Source: an uncultured Clostridia bacterium
GTDB lineage: Bacteria; Bacillota; Clostridia; UBA1381
Reading direction: 5' to 3'
Assembly (NCBI GenBank): GCA_944392335.1
Contig: CALXWJ010000034.1
Location: 1-43,150, forward strand
Length of the DNA stretch: 43,150 bases
Below the pieces are notes generated by a model. It did not search any database. It saw only the letters and a program-made list of their open reading frames with translations, and was not told the origin of the DNA. Both the position numbers and the translations under genes were made by a program. Numbering within the stretch: position 1 is the first letter of the stretch; each line of letters begins with the position of its first letter. Positions 34,482-42,398 of this stretch are shown here, one piece after another.

Positions 34482-35219
34482 TCAATATAACACTTCTGCC
34501 AATTTCAATCCCTTCGGCGGAAGTGTAGTTCCCGCATATTCTCTTTTATTTGTTTTAAAAATAAAATCTATACAATTATCTTCCGCTTTTCCAAGGCCTA
34601 TTTCCAAAATAGTCCCCGAAATAATTCTTATCATGTTATACAAAAAACCGTTTCCGTTAATTCTTATGTTAATATAACTTCCGTTTTCCGTAATTTCTAT
34701 ACTGTTAATTGTCCTTACAGTTGATTTTTTTGTTTTTCCTACAGAACTGAAGCCTTTAAAATCGTGAGTCCCCAAAAGTTTTTGTGATGCTTTTCTCATC
34801 TTATCGATATCGGGATACTTGTCAATATAATACACCGTACGTCTTGTAAAAACATCCGGTTTTTTTACGGCACAGATAGAATATTCATAAGTTTTTGATT
34901 TTGCATTTAACCGGCTGTGAAATCTTTCATTTACCTCTTCAATTGACAATACCGCGATATCCTCCGGCAAATATCGATTTATATAACTCATGATCTCATC
35001 ACAGCTCATGTCGGTATTACATTTAAAATTTGCAGTTTGTGCCAGGGCATGGACTCCCGCGTCGGTACGTCCCGAAGCAAATATTTCTGTTTTTTGTCCC
35101 GTCATTCTGAACAAAACATTTTCAAATTTTTCCTGAATGGTATTTGGTGTATTGCCTTGTCTCTGCCACCCGTTATACCTTCCGCCTTCATATTGTATTA
35201 TCATTTTATAATTTTTCAT
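34482..35219 (-). CDS. truA: tRNA pseudouridine(38-40) synthase TruA
   Basis: A 245-residue enzyme of normal length that isomerises uridines 38-40 in the tRNA anticodon arm. The start (IQYEGGRYNGWQRQGNTPNT) and the catalytic segment SGRTDAGVHALAQ with the essential Asp are both present, as is FLYNMIRIISGTILEIG near residue 195. ATG at 35219 has AGGA 5 nt upstream. No ribosomal-protein or ecf genes adjoin it, although truA often sits near them. Confidence 0.95.
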   Translation of the reverse strand: MKNYKMIIQYEGGRYNGWQRQGNTPNTIQEKFENVLFRMTGQKTEIFASGRTDAGVHALAQTANFKCNTDMSCDEIMSYINRYLPEDIAVLSIEEVNERFHSRLNAKSKTYEYSICAVKKPDVFTRRTVYYIDKYPDIDKMRKASQKLLGTHDFKGFSSVGKTKKSTVRTINSIEITENGSYINIRINGNGFLYNMIRIISGTILEIGLGKAEDNCIDFIFKTNKREYAGTTLPPKGLKLAEVLY

Positions 35220-35307
35220 ATTTTTCCTGCATTTCGCCGCCTTTTATACGGCATATATTCAATATTATCAAAGTATCAAACAAATGCCTTTATTTAATGG
35301 ATTCATA

Positions 35308-35324
35308 ACAGTCAAAATGACTGT
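35308..35324. other. Inverted repeat in the truA/EamA intergenic region
   Basis: ACAGTCA (35308-35314) and TGACTGT (35318-35324) flank a 3-nt loop between the divergent truA and exporter genes. It has no T tract, so an operator or mRNA structure is more likely than a terminator. Confidence 0.35.
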
Positions 35325-35413
35325 AAGTACTACATTCATAACTCTTAATTTATCATTGCCATTATACTATAAATTAGAATAAAAAACAAGTAAATTTCAT
35401 TATATTTTGTCAA

Positions 35414-35442
35414 TTGACTTATTTTAATCGGTATACTATAAT
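35414..35442 (+). promoter_or_regulatory. Promoter of the EamA-family exporter gene
   Basis: TTGACT (35414-35419), a 17-bp spacer and TATAAT (35437-35442) form a near-consensus vegetative promoter 40 bp before the ATG, followed by a GAAAGG ribosome binding site. Confidence 0.75.
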
Positions 35443-35482
35443 ATTATTTGGTTATTTTTTAACAGAAGAAAGGTAAATATTT

Positions 35483-36403
35483 ATGAAACACACTAAGTTA
35501 AAAGGCAATTTAATGCTATTGCTGACTGCTTTTATATGGGGTACTTCCTTTATTGCACAAAGTGTAGGGGTAAATTCAATATCAGCAATCACCTTTACCG
35601 GTATACGTTCGCTGCTCGGCGGTCTGATTCTGCTGCCGGTTATATACATACTCGATTTTAAAAAAAAGAAGGAAAATCAGCCTGTTTATAAAATAGATAA
35701 AAATCTTTTGATCGGCGGTGTATTATGCGGTATTATATTATGCGTTGCAAGTACATTGCAAACCGCCGGGTTGATATACACAAGCCCCGGCAAATCAGGT
35801 TTTATAACTGCTCTTTATATGGTCATTGTTCCCATTGCAGGATTGTTTATGGGCAAAAAAATAAACCCTCCGATGATTATTGCAGTTATAGGTGCTGTTA
35901 TAGGGCTTTATATGTTATGCATTGATTCGGCATTTTCCATAAATAAAGGTGATGTACTTACATTTTTGTGTGCTATAGTGTTTTCTGCTCATATACTTGT
36001 AATAGACTATTTCTCTCCAAAGGTGGATGGTATAAAATTATCATGTCTGCAATTTTTTGTCTGCGGTATAATAGATACACTTATAGCCGTAATATATGAA
36101 AGACCGTCTGTAGCACCGATCTTGCAAAGTTGGATACCTCTTTGTTATTCTGGCTTTTTGTCATGCGGGGTTGCATACACTCTGCAAGTTATCGGTCAAA
36201 AATACACCGATCCTACCTCGGCGTCAATTCTTATGAGTCTTGAGTCGGTATTTGCAACACTTTCCACCGTTATACTTGTTGCTTTAGGCTGGAATTTGAC
36301 AGGCGGTATACTGTCACCAAGAGAAATTGCGGGCTGCGTTTTAATGTTTATATCTATAATGCTTGTACAGCTGCCTGATATGAAAAAAGCAAAAATGGAA
36401 TAA
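35483..36403 (+). CDS. EamA/DMT-superfamily transporter
   Basis: A 306-residue inner-membrane protein with ten predicted transmembrane helices in two EamA repeats of five. Typical blocks are LLTAFIWGTSFIAQSVGV at the start, LQTAGLIYTSPGKSGFITAL in the first repeat and YTDPTSASILMSLESVFATL in the second. Members export amino acids, nucleosides or other metabolites, and the substrate is not predictable here. It has its own promoter and is monocistronic. The downstream gene is convergent. Confidence 0.9.
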   Translation: MKHTKLKGNLMLLLTAFIWGTSFIAQSVGVNSISAITFTGIRSLLGGLILLPVIYILDFKKKKENQPVYKIDKNLLIGGVLCGIILCVASTLQTAGLIYTSPGKSGFITALYMVIVPIAGLFMGKKINPPMIIAVIGAVIGLYMLCIDSAFSINKGDVLTFLCAIVFSAHILVIDYFSPKVDGIKLSCLQFFVCGIIDTLIAVIYERPSVAPILQSWIPLCYSGFLSCGVAYTLQVIGQKYTDPTSASILMSLESVFATLSTVILVALGWNLTGGILSPREIAGCVLMFISIMLVQLPDMKKAKME

Positions 36404-36468
36404 TCTCATGGAAATATCCCATTTATACAAAAAATCCTGTTTAATATCTTTCTTTCAATTACAAAAAT

Positions 36469-36495
36469 AAAAAAACACTATGCCTCAGCACAATG
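36469..36495 (-). terminator. Terminator of the tandem stalk-domain gene
   Basis: On the minus strand CATTGTG (36489-36495) and CATAGTG (36476-36482) pair over 7 bp, two of them G-U, and seven T follow (36475-36469). The wobble pairs are lost on the plus strand, so it serves the minus-strand gene at 36704-37684. Repeat copy A then lies within that gene's 3' untranslated region. The gap 36404-36703 holds this site and the repeat and nothing else I can see. Confidence 0.6.
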
Positions 36496-36550
36496 CTTTT
36501 ATCCAAAAATGAGATATGTAAAAAGTTCCGTTTATTTTTGTTCCATTCAA

Positions 36551-36690
36551 TAAGGGCTTGTCCCGTCTTGGGCGAGGACAAGGGCGCAGGCTGTGCTTTG
36601 CTGTAATCAGCGGGAGATTGTACTCTCACTGATTACAAATATGGAACCCGCCGCCGATTACGGCGGGTACAACATGTGCGCAGTTATATT
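36551..36690 (+). repeat. Structured dispersed repeat, copy A
   Basis: A 140-bp intergenic repeat found three times in the window in the same orientation. It contains three possible stems: CTTGTCC/GGACAAG, GTAATCAG/CTGATTAC and CCCGCCG/CGGCGGG, followed by a conserved AACATGTGCGCAGTTATA tail. GC content is clearly above the flanks. There are no terminal inverted repeats and no open frame. Orientation is arbitrary; in the local gene direction it would be read from the minus strand. Confidence 0.85.
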
Positions 36691-36703
36691 TTGACCTTCA
36701 ATA

Positions 36704-37684
36704 TCAGCTGTCAGACAGGGAACTTTCAAAAAAATGTGACGGAATATAAATTTTGCCGTTATAAAGATAAGCCGATACTTCTTTTTCATATGTCTGCCCG
36801 TTGGTAAGCATTGTTCCGCCTCCGATTACTGTTATAGGCTTTATTGTACCATTAACATTTATTTTCAAAAGAATTTTATAAATATCCTTTTCTTCTTTTT
36901 CCGCATTCCATACCGATCCTTCAGATATATCAAGTACCGGAATTCCATCTATATACAATGTGTCGCCGTCTAAGATATAGTCTGTTTTATATGCCTCCAA
37001 AATATCGGTAAGGCAAAGATATTCCGATTGATATTCATATGACCACAATGAAGGAATTCCAACGGATTGAGCACCTGTCCAAAAAGTTTTTATGCCGGTA
37101 TCTGTGCAAAAGGAATCGTAATAGGACAATTTTCCGCTTACAATTACATCGCCCACATCAGACCCCATCACCGTGAGTGTACGCTTTTCTCCCACATTTA
37201 ATGTCCTTTTTTCAGCATTCCATTCTACTGTATATCCAAACTGAGTCAAGTCTTCGCACACAATGGCGGTTTCGCCTCCAACATTATAAGAACGAATGGG
37301 ATTCCCGTTTAAATATGTCTGAATGTCGGTTGTGTAAATATATTCCGGTGCCGGCAGTGAAAAATATGACTCGGGTAAATTTTTAATATTTTGAGAAATG
37401 TCGCGCATATATGGTAAATCTTCCGGCAGATAATAGGTATCTTTCCATTTGTCATCAACACGTAATGTACGCTCATCCGGATTCCAAACCACATCAAATC
37501 CGTAATACCAGTTTAAGTCTTCACAAATAATAATCGTTTCCCCGCCGATATTGTATGAGCGTATGGGTTCTCCGAATAAATACGTTTTAATATCCGTAGG
37601 ATAAATATTCCCGGCAATTGTGGCATTACAGGGGATTTGTATATAAAATACCGCCAAAAGAAAAATAAGAAAACAACGTTTCAT
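36704..37684 (-). CDS. Exported protein with two tandem stalk-like repeats
   Basis: A 326-residue protein with a signal peptide (about 1-21). Two copies of a roughly 45-residue motif follow: TDIKTYLFGEPIRSYNIGGE with a WNPDERTLRV end, and TDIQTYLNGNPIRSYNVGGE with a WNAEKRTLNV end. These resemble halves of the copper-amine-oxidase-N-like stalk fold, and a third related unit (about 235-320) may follow. There is no attached enzyme, so it may be a surface scaffold or wall-interaction protein. ATG at 37684 has AAGGTG 5 nt upstream, and a near-perfect promoter precedes it. Confidence 0.7.
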   Translation of the reverse strand: MKRCFLIFLLAVFYIQIPCNATIAGNIYPTDIKTYLFGEPIRSYNIGGETIIICEDLNWYYGFDVVWNPDERTLRVDDKWKDTYYLPEDLPYMRDISQNIKNLPESYFSLPAPEYIYTTDIQTYLNGNPIRSYNVGGETAIVCEDLTQFGYTVEWNAEKRTLNVGEKRTLTVMGSDVGDVIVSGKLSYYDSFCTDTGIKTFWTGAQSVGIPSLWSYEYQSEYLCLTDILEAYKTDYILDGDTLYIDGIPVLDISEGSVWNAEKEEKDIYKILLKINVNGTIKPITVIGGGTMLTNGQTYEKEVSAYLYNGKIYIPSHFFESSLSDS

Positions 37685-37727
37685 GTTGTCACCTTCTTTA
37701 TATAATTTTAAATAAATAAGTTTTTTT

Positions 37728-37756
37728 ATTATAATATAGCATTAATTTTTTGTCAA
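37728..37756 (-). promoter_or_regulatory. Promoter of the tandem stalk-domain gene
   Basis: On the minus strand TTGACA (37751-37756), a 17-bp spacer and TATAAT (37728-37733) match the vegetative consensus exactly, about 44 bp before the start codon. The gap 37685-38104 also holds repeat copy B and the terminator at 38062-38098. Confidence 0.8.
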
Positions 37757-37866
37757 TATTAAATTTTATTTATTTAATGATTTTTCAAAACAATTAAAGA
37801 TGCATCACTGTAAATGCAATAAATTTCCCATACGTTTACTTATTCGGAAAGCACCTATTGATTTAA

Positions 37867-38008
37867 TAAGAGCTTGTCCCGTCTTGGGCGAGGACAAGAG
37901 CGCAGGCTGTGCTTTGCTGTAATCAGCGGGATATTGCGCTCTCACTGATTACAAATATGGAATTCATCGACGATTACGGCGGTAGAACAACATGTTCGCA
38001 GTTATATA
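37867..38008 (+). repeat. Structured dispersed repeat, copy B
   Basis: The second copy, about 142 bp, shares most positions with copy A. The first two stems are kept (CTTGTCC/GGACAAG and GTAATCAG/CTGATTAC), while the third is weakened by changes on its left arm and the tail reads AACATGTTCGCAGTTATA. It lies between the upstream promoter of the stalk gene and the terminator of the small-protein cluster. Confidence 0.85.
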
Positions 38009-38061
38009 CGGACTTTGCCCAACAACGATAAAATTTTGTAACACATTATTGACGAACTCAC

Positions 38062-38098
38062 AAAAAAAACTGACTCTGAACAATTACAGAATCAGTTT
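38062..38098 (-). terminator. Terminator of the small-protein cluster
   Basis: Twelve-bp arms 38087-38098 and 38067-38078 pair fully on the minus strand (one G-U) around an 8-nt loop and run into a T tract. It lies 7 bp beyond the last gene of the cluster. Confidence 0.85.
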
Positions 38099-38104
38099 AT
38101 CTTA

Positions 38105-38383
38105 TTAAATTATCCCGCTGAGAAATATAAAACCCAAGGCAAGAAGAAGCAGCTTATCATCACAGTCATCTACCAGCAGAATAATTATAATGGCAATTAA
38201 AATTACATCGTCTAACTCAAATTTACCGAATAATTTACCGTCTTTGATTATTCCAAGCTCTTCTTCAACATTTTTATGTACTGCGGAAACATGTTCTTCT
38301 TTTTTCTGTTCCCGCTGATTGATATGTGTATTCTCTTTTCGTATCATCTGAGGCATATCATTTACACTGTAACTTCTATACAT
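38105..38383 (-). CDS. Small protein with hydrophobic acidic-capped C-terminus
   Basis: A 92-residue protein I do not recognise. The first 50 residues are charged and probably helical (several Lys/Glu runs, KKEEHVSAVHKNVEEELG). The C-terminal 40 residues form two short hydrophobic stretches (DVILIAIIIILLVDDC and KLLLLALGFIFLSGII) separated by Asp/Cys, suggesting a hairpin membrane anchor. Similar small Leu/Ile-rich tails are common in uncharacterised clostridial proteins. It is the last gene of a four-gene minus-strand run, 9 bp after the previous stop, with AGGGTG before the ATG. A sporulation or envelope role is possible but not shown. Confidence 0.7.
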   Translation of the reverse strand: MYRSYSVNDMPQMIRKENTHINQREQKKEEHVSAVHKNVEEELGIIKDGKLFGKFELDDVILIAIIIILLVDDCDDKLLLLALGFIFLSGII

Positions 38384-38392
38384 ATTATCACC

Positions 38393-38830
38393 CTATATCT
38401 TGAATAAGCCCGCGAACCGGCTTAAATTTAATAATTTTACCGCATTATCAATACTTTTTTGTCTGTTTGTTCTCATATACGGTTTTAATGACATTAATAA
38501 ATTTGAACGTGAATCATTTGCCGAACCCATTTCATCTATAATGCCTTTTATTTTTGACATATATGCCAAGCCCTCCGGAGAGAAAAGATCATTTGTATTT
38601 TGTGAATTGCTTGTCGGAGAAAATGAAACAGGTATTGTGCTGTGATCATCGTTTACCTCAATACTGTTGCTGACGGAATCCAAGACTGAATTTATATTAT
38701 CTGCCATACTGCTGCCGCTTGTTCCGTTTCCCGAGCTGTTTTTTAAAGCATCCATAACAGCTCCTATTTTTTCATCCGCATTATCACCCAGCAAGCTTTT
38801 GAGTGTATTTAACATATTACTATCAGCCAC
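38393..38830 (-). CDS. Uncharacterised small protein (145 residues)
   Basis: No family is recognised. Residues 1-35 are a helical segment (NTLKSLLGDNADEKIGAVMD). A Ser/Asn/Gly-rich low-complexity middle (about 36-80) follows, then a helical C-terminal half (GLAYMSKIKGIIDEMG, SNLLMSLKPYMRTNRQKSID) ending in a short hydrophobic tail. No signal peptide is present. The start codon is GTG at 38830, with AAAGGA about 10 nt upstream. It lies 24 bp after the preceding gene in the same direction, and the cluster has its own terminator, so the genes are probably co-expressed. Confidence 0.7.
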   Translation of the reverse strand: MADSNMLNTLKSLLGDNADEKIGAVMDALKNSSGNGTSGSSMADNINSVLDSVSNSIEVNDDHSTIPVSFSPTSNSQNTNDLFSPEGLAYMSKIKGIIDEMGSANDSRSNLLMSLKPYMRTNRQKSIDNAVKLLNLSRFAGLFKI

Positions 38831-38854
38831 AAAACACAGTCCTTTCCATATCTT

Positions 38855-39124
38855 TTATTTTAACTTGTTAATTATGTCATTTGCATTTATGTTTGACATT
38901 TTCGATAAATCCGCATTTTGGATTTTTCGTTTTATTTCATTTGTGTCCATTTGCATAAACATATTCATAAGCTTTGACTTATCAATATTTCCAATATTTT
39001 GTAAAAGCTTTTTTCCTTCGGGAGTATTCATCATTTGCTCCAGGCTCTTCTTGGAATTAGTTATTTTATTTTTATCTATACCCTGTAAAATGTCCTCTAA
39101 TTTTTTGTTTATGTCCTGACCCAT
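38855..39124 (-). CDS. Uncharacterised small helical protein (89 residues)
   Basis: A charged, all-helical protein rich in Lys, Asn, Asp and Met (GQDINKKLEDILQGIDKNKI, then PEGKKLLQNIGNIDKSKLMN) with no signal peptide, cysteine or transmembrane segment. An ATG at 39133 is almost fused to its AAAGGA site, whereas the ATG at 39124 has 10-nt spacing, so the shorter protein is preferred. Repeated NIDKSKL / NADLSKM patterns hint at an internal repeat of about 20-25 residues. Function unknown. It starts 20 bp after the cysteine-rich small gene. Confidence 0.65.
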   Translation of the reverse strand: MGQDINKKLEDILQGIDKNKITNSKKSLEQMMNTPEGKKLLQNIGNIDKSKLMNMFMQMDTNEIKRKIQNADLSKMSNINANDIINKLK

Positions 39125-39144
39125 ATATACCATTTCCTTTCAAA

Positions 39145-39315
39145 TTATAATAGTCTGCATCCGGAACAATTTCCGTCACAAATCCCGTTGCTGTTTTTAC
39201 AGCAATTATTTTCTCTTCCGGTACTGTATACTATCTTCTTTTGACTGTCCAATTCCTCTTTTACCTTTACCCTTTTTCCTGCTATTGGGCAATAATACGT
39301 AAAGTAACCCTCCAT
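39145..39315 (-). CDS. 56-residue cysteine-rich small protein
   Basis: The ATG at 39315 is preceded by AAAGGAG at good spacing, and the frame ends with TAA at 39145-39147. The protein begins MEGYFTYYCPIAGKRVKVKE and ends with a cysteine cluster (CC, then CDGNCSGC) giving six Cys in all (residues 9, 38, 39, 46, 50, 53). The CPI...CC...C..C pattern suggests a small zinc- or iron-sulfur-binding fold. It is the first gene of the small-protein cluster. It is below common gene-finder length limits, but the ribosome site, tight operon spacing and cysteine pattern support it. The gap 39316-39448 is AT-rich with no convincing promoter. Confidence 0.65.
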   Translation of the reverse strand: MEGYFTYYCPIAGKRVKVKEELDSQKKIVYSTGRENNCCKNSNGICDGNCSGCRLL

Positions 39316-39448
39316 CTTTTTCTCCTTTCGCCGACAAGGCTTTGGTATATATTATTTTACACTATTATTATATTCCATATCATTAAAAAGATTTACAAAA
39401 AAAATAAAAAACAGGATTTTTTTAAAAGAAATATTATTCCAGCTTAAA

Positions 39449-39555
39449 TAAGGGCTTGTCCCGTCTTGGACGAGGACAAGAAATTGTATCTCATTGATTA
39501 CAAATATGGGGCCATACGCCGATTACGGCGGGGGACAACATGTGCGCAGTTATAA
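39449..39555 (+). repeat. Structured dispersed repeat, copy C (internally deleted)
   Basis: The third copy is about 107 bp. It keeps the first stem (CTTGTCC/GGACAAG), the CGCCG/CGGCG stem and the AACATGTGCGCAGTTATA tail. The segment with the left arm of stem 2 is missing, and a shorter TTGTA/TACAA pairing is possible instead. It lies just beyond the terminator of the TIM-barrel gene. Confidence 0.8.
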
Positions 39556-39571
39556 TTTTTTATAAAAAATA

Positions 39572-39611
39572 CCTGTATTTTATCCATCAGCAAATAATAA
39601 CAAAATACAGG
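39572..39611 (-). terminator. Terminator of the TIM-barrel isomerase gene
   Basis: CCTGTATTTT (39572-39581) and AAAATACAGG (39602-39611) are perfect 10-bp arms around a 20-nt loop. On the minus strand a T-rich tail follows, about 24 bp after the stop codon. Confidence 0.7.
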
Positions 39612-39634
39612 CATATTGATTTTTAATTAACAGT

Positions 39635-40474
39635 TTAATAATTAACGGTTATGTACTTTCCGATTTTATACATCAGGCTTACGGCATCATCTATGAGTTC
39701 ATCCGGCAACCCTCTTGTGAAATTATGTGTCTCAAAATTAAATGTACCTTGGTAATTTACCTCTCTTAGTCCTTCCATTATGTTTTTCCAATCGGCGTCA
39801 CCGTAAAAAGGCGGCATATGATCATCTGAATAACTTAAATTATCGGCTACATGCAACACCTTTAGAGCATCACCCAATTTTAATATTTCTTTTTTCTGAT
39901 CTTTTGTTGTAAGATTTGCATGACCCGTATCCCAGCAAAATCCAACCTGACCGCCCAAGGCTTCTCTTATTTCATTTAAATGCTCGCTTGTATATCCGTA
40001 TTCATGATGTACATCGCCCAGCTTTACGGGAATGTTTTCTATTGCGATCCCTATATCCAATCTTTCGGCATATTCTGCTATCGGCAATAATTCCTCACGA
40101 TTGTTTTTTAAAAAATCCTTCGGTGTTCCAAAATCTACCGGATGAAAAACGACCCATTTTACATCCATGATTTTTGCGGCTTCAACAGAACGAAGAGCTT
40201 CATCCATACACAGCGAATATCTGTCCTTCTTAAAAGCTTCATACATTAAACCATGCGACTGATAAAATATAACATCTTCTTTATCGGCAAATTCCTTGAC
40301 GCTTTTGAGCCAATCTTTCCAGTTACTTTTTGTGTACAGACTGTCTTTATAACCGTAATAATCGGTTATGTTAAAATCAAAATATTTAAATCCGCATTTT
40401 TTTGCCCTTTTGATTTTTTCCTCATAGCTCTGACCTATTGATGCATAAACATTCAATGACGTTGATAATTCCAT
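39635..40474 (-). CDS. Sugar phosphate isomerase/epimerase-like TIM-barrel protein
   Basis: A 279-residue cytoplasmic protein of the xylose-isomerase-like/AP-endonuclease-2 superfamily. Metal-site blocks are visible: VVFHPVDFGTP, IAIENIP (Glu), CWDTGHANL (Asp/His), LHVADN (His/Asp) and FNFETHN (Glu). Members isomerise or epimerise free or phosphorylated sugars and inositols using a divalent metal; the exact substrate is not readable. A TTG at 40477 could extend the frame by one codon, but ATG at 40474 is preferred with AGGAG upstream. It follows the SGNH hydrolase gene by 100 bp and is likely in the same transcript, which fits sugar catabolism. Confidence 0.85.
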   Translation of the reverse strand: MELSTSLNVYASIGQSYEEKIKRAKKCGFKYFDFNITDYYGYKDSLYTKSNWKDWLKSVKEFADKEDVIFYQSHGLMYEAFKKDRYSLCMDEALRSVEAAKIMDVKWVVFHPVDFGTPKDFLKNNREELLPIAEYAERLDIGIAIENIPVKLGDVHHEYGYTSEHLNEIREALGGQVGFCWDTGHANLTTKDQKKEILKLGDALKVLHVADNLSYSDDHMPPFYGDADWKNIMEGLREVNYQGTFNFETHNFTRGLPDELIDDAVSLMYKIGKYITVNY

Positions 40475-40574
40475 CAAAAATCCACTCCTTTATTTGATCT
40501 TATCTTCTTTAACAATGTACTGACCGGTCAATACTTCTTTTACATATTGTCACACCCCCATTTTTTATTGATTC

Positions 40575-41669
40575 TTACAGTAATTTTTCTATTACTTTTC
40601 CAAAAGCTTCAGCCATGCAATAGGAACCGAAATCATTTGGATGGCAAGTATCAACATTCATCATATTTGGATCAATACTGTTTAACATATCTTGTCCATT
40701 TATAAAATAAACATTTTTATCCCCTTCTGCCTTTGCTTTTTTCATGGTATCTTTTATTATGTTTATTCTTTCTCTAATATGTTCTTCATCCACACACATA
40801 TTCGGACGTGATGCCATAATAATAGGTATATCCGGATGCTTGTCCCTTACGGTTTTATACATTTTGTAGTGAGTATCCTTTAAATGCTGAGCACTGGGAG
40901 CATTATGATCATAGTCATAGACAAATATACTCATTTCAAGATTTGAAATATATTCTGCAATTGCGTCTTCTGCCAACGCACTGCCTGAAAAACCAAGATT
41001 AATAAAATCAAAATTAAATTTTCTCGAAAGAACGCTTGCATATAAATTCCCCGGTTTTGAAACACATCCGCCCTGCGTTATGGAAGAACCGTAAAATACA
41101 ACGGGTACTTTATGAAAATATTCATTTCCCGCATCAACTTTTGCACTGTCTTCCATTCCCAAAAACACTTTATTTACCGCATTGTATAAAGGAAAATTAA
41201 TAATTATATCACGCATTTTTCTGTCATCAAATTCTATCATATCTTCATAGCCCAATATTAAAGGATAGTCTTTGTCATTAAAATGTGCATAATATTCTTT
41301 CAGATTTTCCACATCGGGAATAAATGTTTTCAAATATTTTCCGTCGGCAAAAAAATCAAATCCAACCGAGCCGGTAAGCGGCATATGAGGCATAAGATCT
41401 ATGTAAGGAAGAATACATTTTAAAGCTATATATTTAGAATCGGTTTTAAAGCGAACACGGCCTCCGCTTGTATGACTGTTTAACATTGCCACACTGTCAC
41501 TTGTTTCTTTGGCTGTTTTTCTCGGTATTCTGATAAATTCCGTTTCACCTTCGGGCTTAAATATCCCATAAAGTTTGAAGGGTTTTTCTTCAACATCATA
41601 TATCTTTATATTATCTTTTTGTATTTGCTGTGATTGAAAGTTTTTATCAATTTCAGATATACTTTTCAT
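40575..41669 (-). CDS. Cytoplasmic SGNH/GDSL hydrolase with N-terminal beta domain
   Basis: A 364-residue protein without signal peptide. The N-terminal 185 residues are a beta-rich domain (RVRFKTDSKYIALKC, then GSVGFDFFADGKYLKTFIP). The C-terminal SGNH domain has FYGSSITQGG with Ser196, NLGFSGSA, a YDYDHNAPS segment and DTCHPND with Asp340 and His343. This layout fits the Lipase_GDSL_3/GxDLY pair (PF14606/PF14607), whose members are deacylases of short-chain sugar esters. Being cytoplasmic, it may finish deacetylation of imported oligosaccharides made by the exported esterases. ATG at 41669 has GGAGAGG, and a good promoter lies upstream. Confidence 0.87.
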   Translation of the reverse strand: MKSISEIDKNFQSQQIQKDNIKIYDVEEKPFKLYGIFKPEGETEFIRIPRKTAKETSDSVAMLNSHTSGGRVRFKTDSKYIALKCILPYIDLMPHMPLTGSVGFDFFADGKYLKTFIPDVENLKEYYAHFNDKDYPLILGYEDMIEFDDRKMRDIIINFPLYNAVNKVFLGMEDSAKVDAGNEYFHKVPVVFYGSSITQGGCVSKPGNLYASVLSRKFNFDFINLGFSGSALAEDAIAEYISNLEMSIFVYDYDHNAPSAQHLKDTHYKMYKTVRDKHPDIPIIMASRPNMCVDEEHIRERINIIKDTMKKAKAEGDKNVYFINGQDMLNSIDPNMMNVDTCHPNDFGSYCMAEAFGKVIEKLL

Positions 41670-41707
41670 TTTTTATACCTCTCCTTAAAAAGTAAAAAAT
41701 TTACATA

Positions 41708-41736
41708 ATTATAGCATAGGAAAATTTCAAAGTCAA
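41708..41736 (-). promoter_or_regulatory. Promoter of the SGNH-isomerase gene pair
   Basis: On the minus strand TTGACT (41731-41736), a 17-bp spacer and TATAAT (41708-41713) match the vegetative consensus closely, about 38 bp before the ATG. Confidence 0.8.
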
Positions 41737-41779
41737 TGCAATATATCTATATTTTGTTAAATAATCGTCCTCATTTTGA

Positions 41780-42391
41780 TTATTATTCAGCTGTTATTTT
41801 GTCACAGCCCTTTTTGCTTTATCGGGAATGACGGCATTTGCACAGAGCAGCGAACCGGCGGAATCGGCGCCCACACCAACGGAAATCGTCATAGAGGACA
41901 ACCATACTTTAACACCGGACGGAAACGCTCAGCTTATGGACGATGTGACGGACAATGAGAATTTGCAGTTTATCACCGTCACCGCGCGGGACGGCAGCGA
42001 GTTTTATATCATTATCGACAAAGGCGCGAGCAGCGAAAACGTATATTTCCTAAATACGGTTGACGAAAGCGACCTTGCGGCGCTGGTGGAGGACTATGCA
42101 CAGGAGCAAACAACAGAACAGCCGGAGCCGTCAAGCACGCCGAGTATAGAACAGGCGGAGCCGGAGCAGGAACAGGAAAAACAGCCTGAACCGGACACAG
42201 AAAATACAAACAGCAGTTTTATGTTTTTGATTGTTCTTGTTTTAGCAGGCGGCGCAGGGCTGGCGGTTTACTATTTCAAGGTGTTCCGTCCCAAAAAGAA
42301 GCCGGAACAGGCAGACGATATAGAGGACTTTGAATTTGAGGAAACCGAAAATGAGGAAGTTTTAGATGAGAAAAAAAATAAAAAAATTTAA
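41780..42391 (+). pseudogene. CD1107-family (DUF4366) mobile-element protein, 5'-truncated
   Basis: The open frame runs from 41780 without a usable start; the first ATG at 41828 falls inside what reads as a signal peptide (hydrophobic run ending TAFAQS). The mature part has a conserved segment (LTPDGNAQLMDD, then FITVTARDGSEFYIIIDKG), a Glu/Gln/Pro-rich stretch, a transmembrane helix (SFMFLIVLVLAGGAGLAVYY) and an acidic tail. This is the layout of CD1107-type proteins of Firmicute conjugative elements, presumed to be surface parts of the transfer apparatus. The upstream sequence up to about 41785 is native AT-rich DNA, so the gene's 5' end appears to have been lost at an insertion or recombination junction. 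GC is higher than in neighbouring chromosomal genes. Confidence 0.65.
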
Positions 42392-42398
42392 TTTCCGC

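Noticed and set aside
36404..36430. Possible terminator of the EamA gene with ATGG/CCAT arms
   Set aside because: Only 4 bp can pair and no T tract follows.
39241..39447. Plus-strand 68-residue hydrophobic frame
   Set aside because: It is antisense to the 56-residue cysteine-rich gene and lacks a ribosome site; the minus-strand gene has better start signals and cysteine spacing.
36551..39555. CRISPR-like repetition
   Set aside because: Only three copies, 1.3-1.6 kb apart, each over 100 bp long with unequal length and no spacers.
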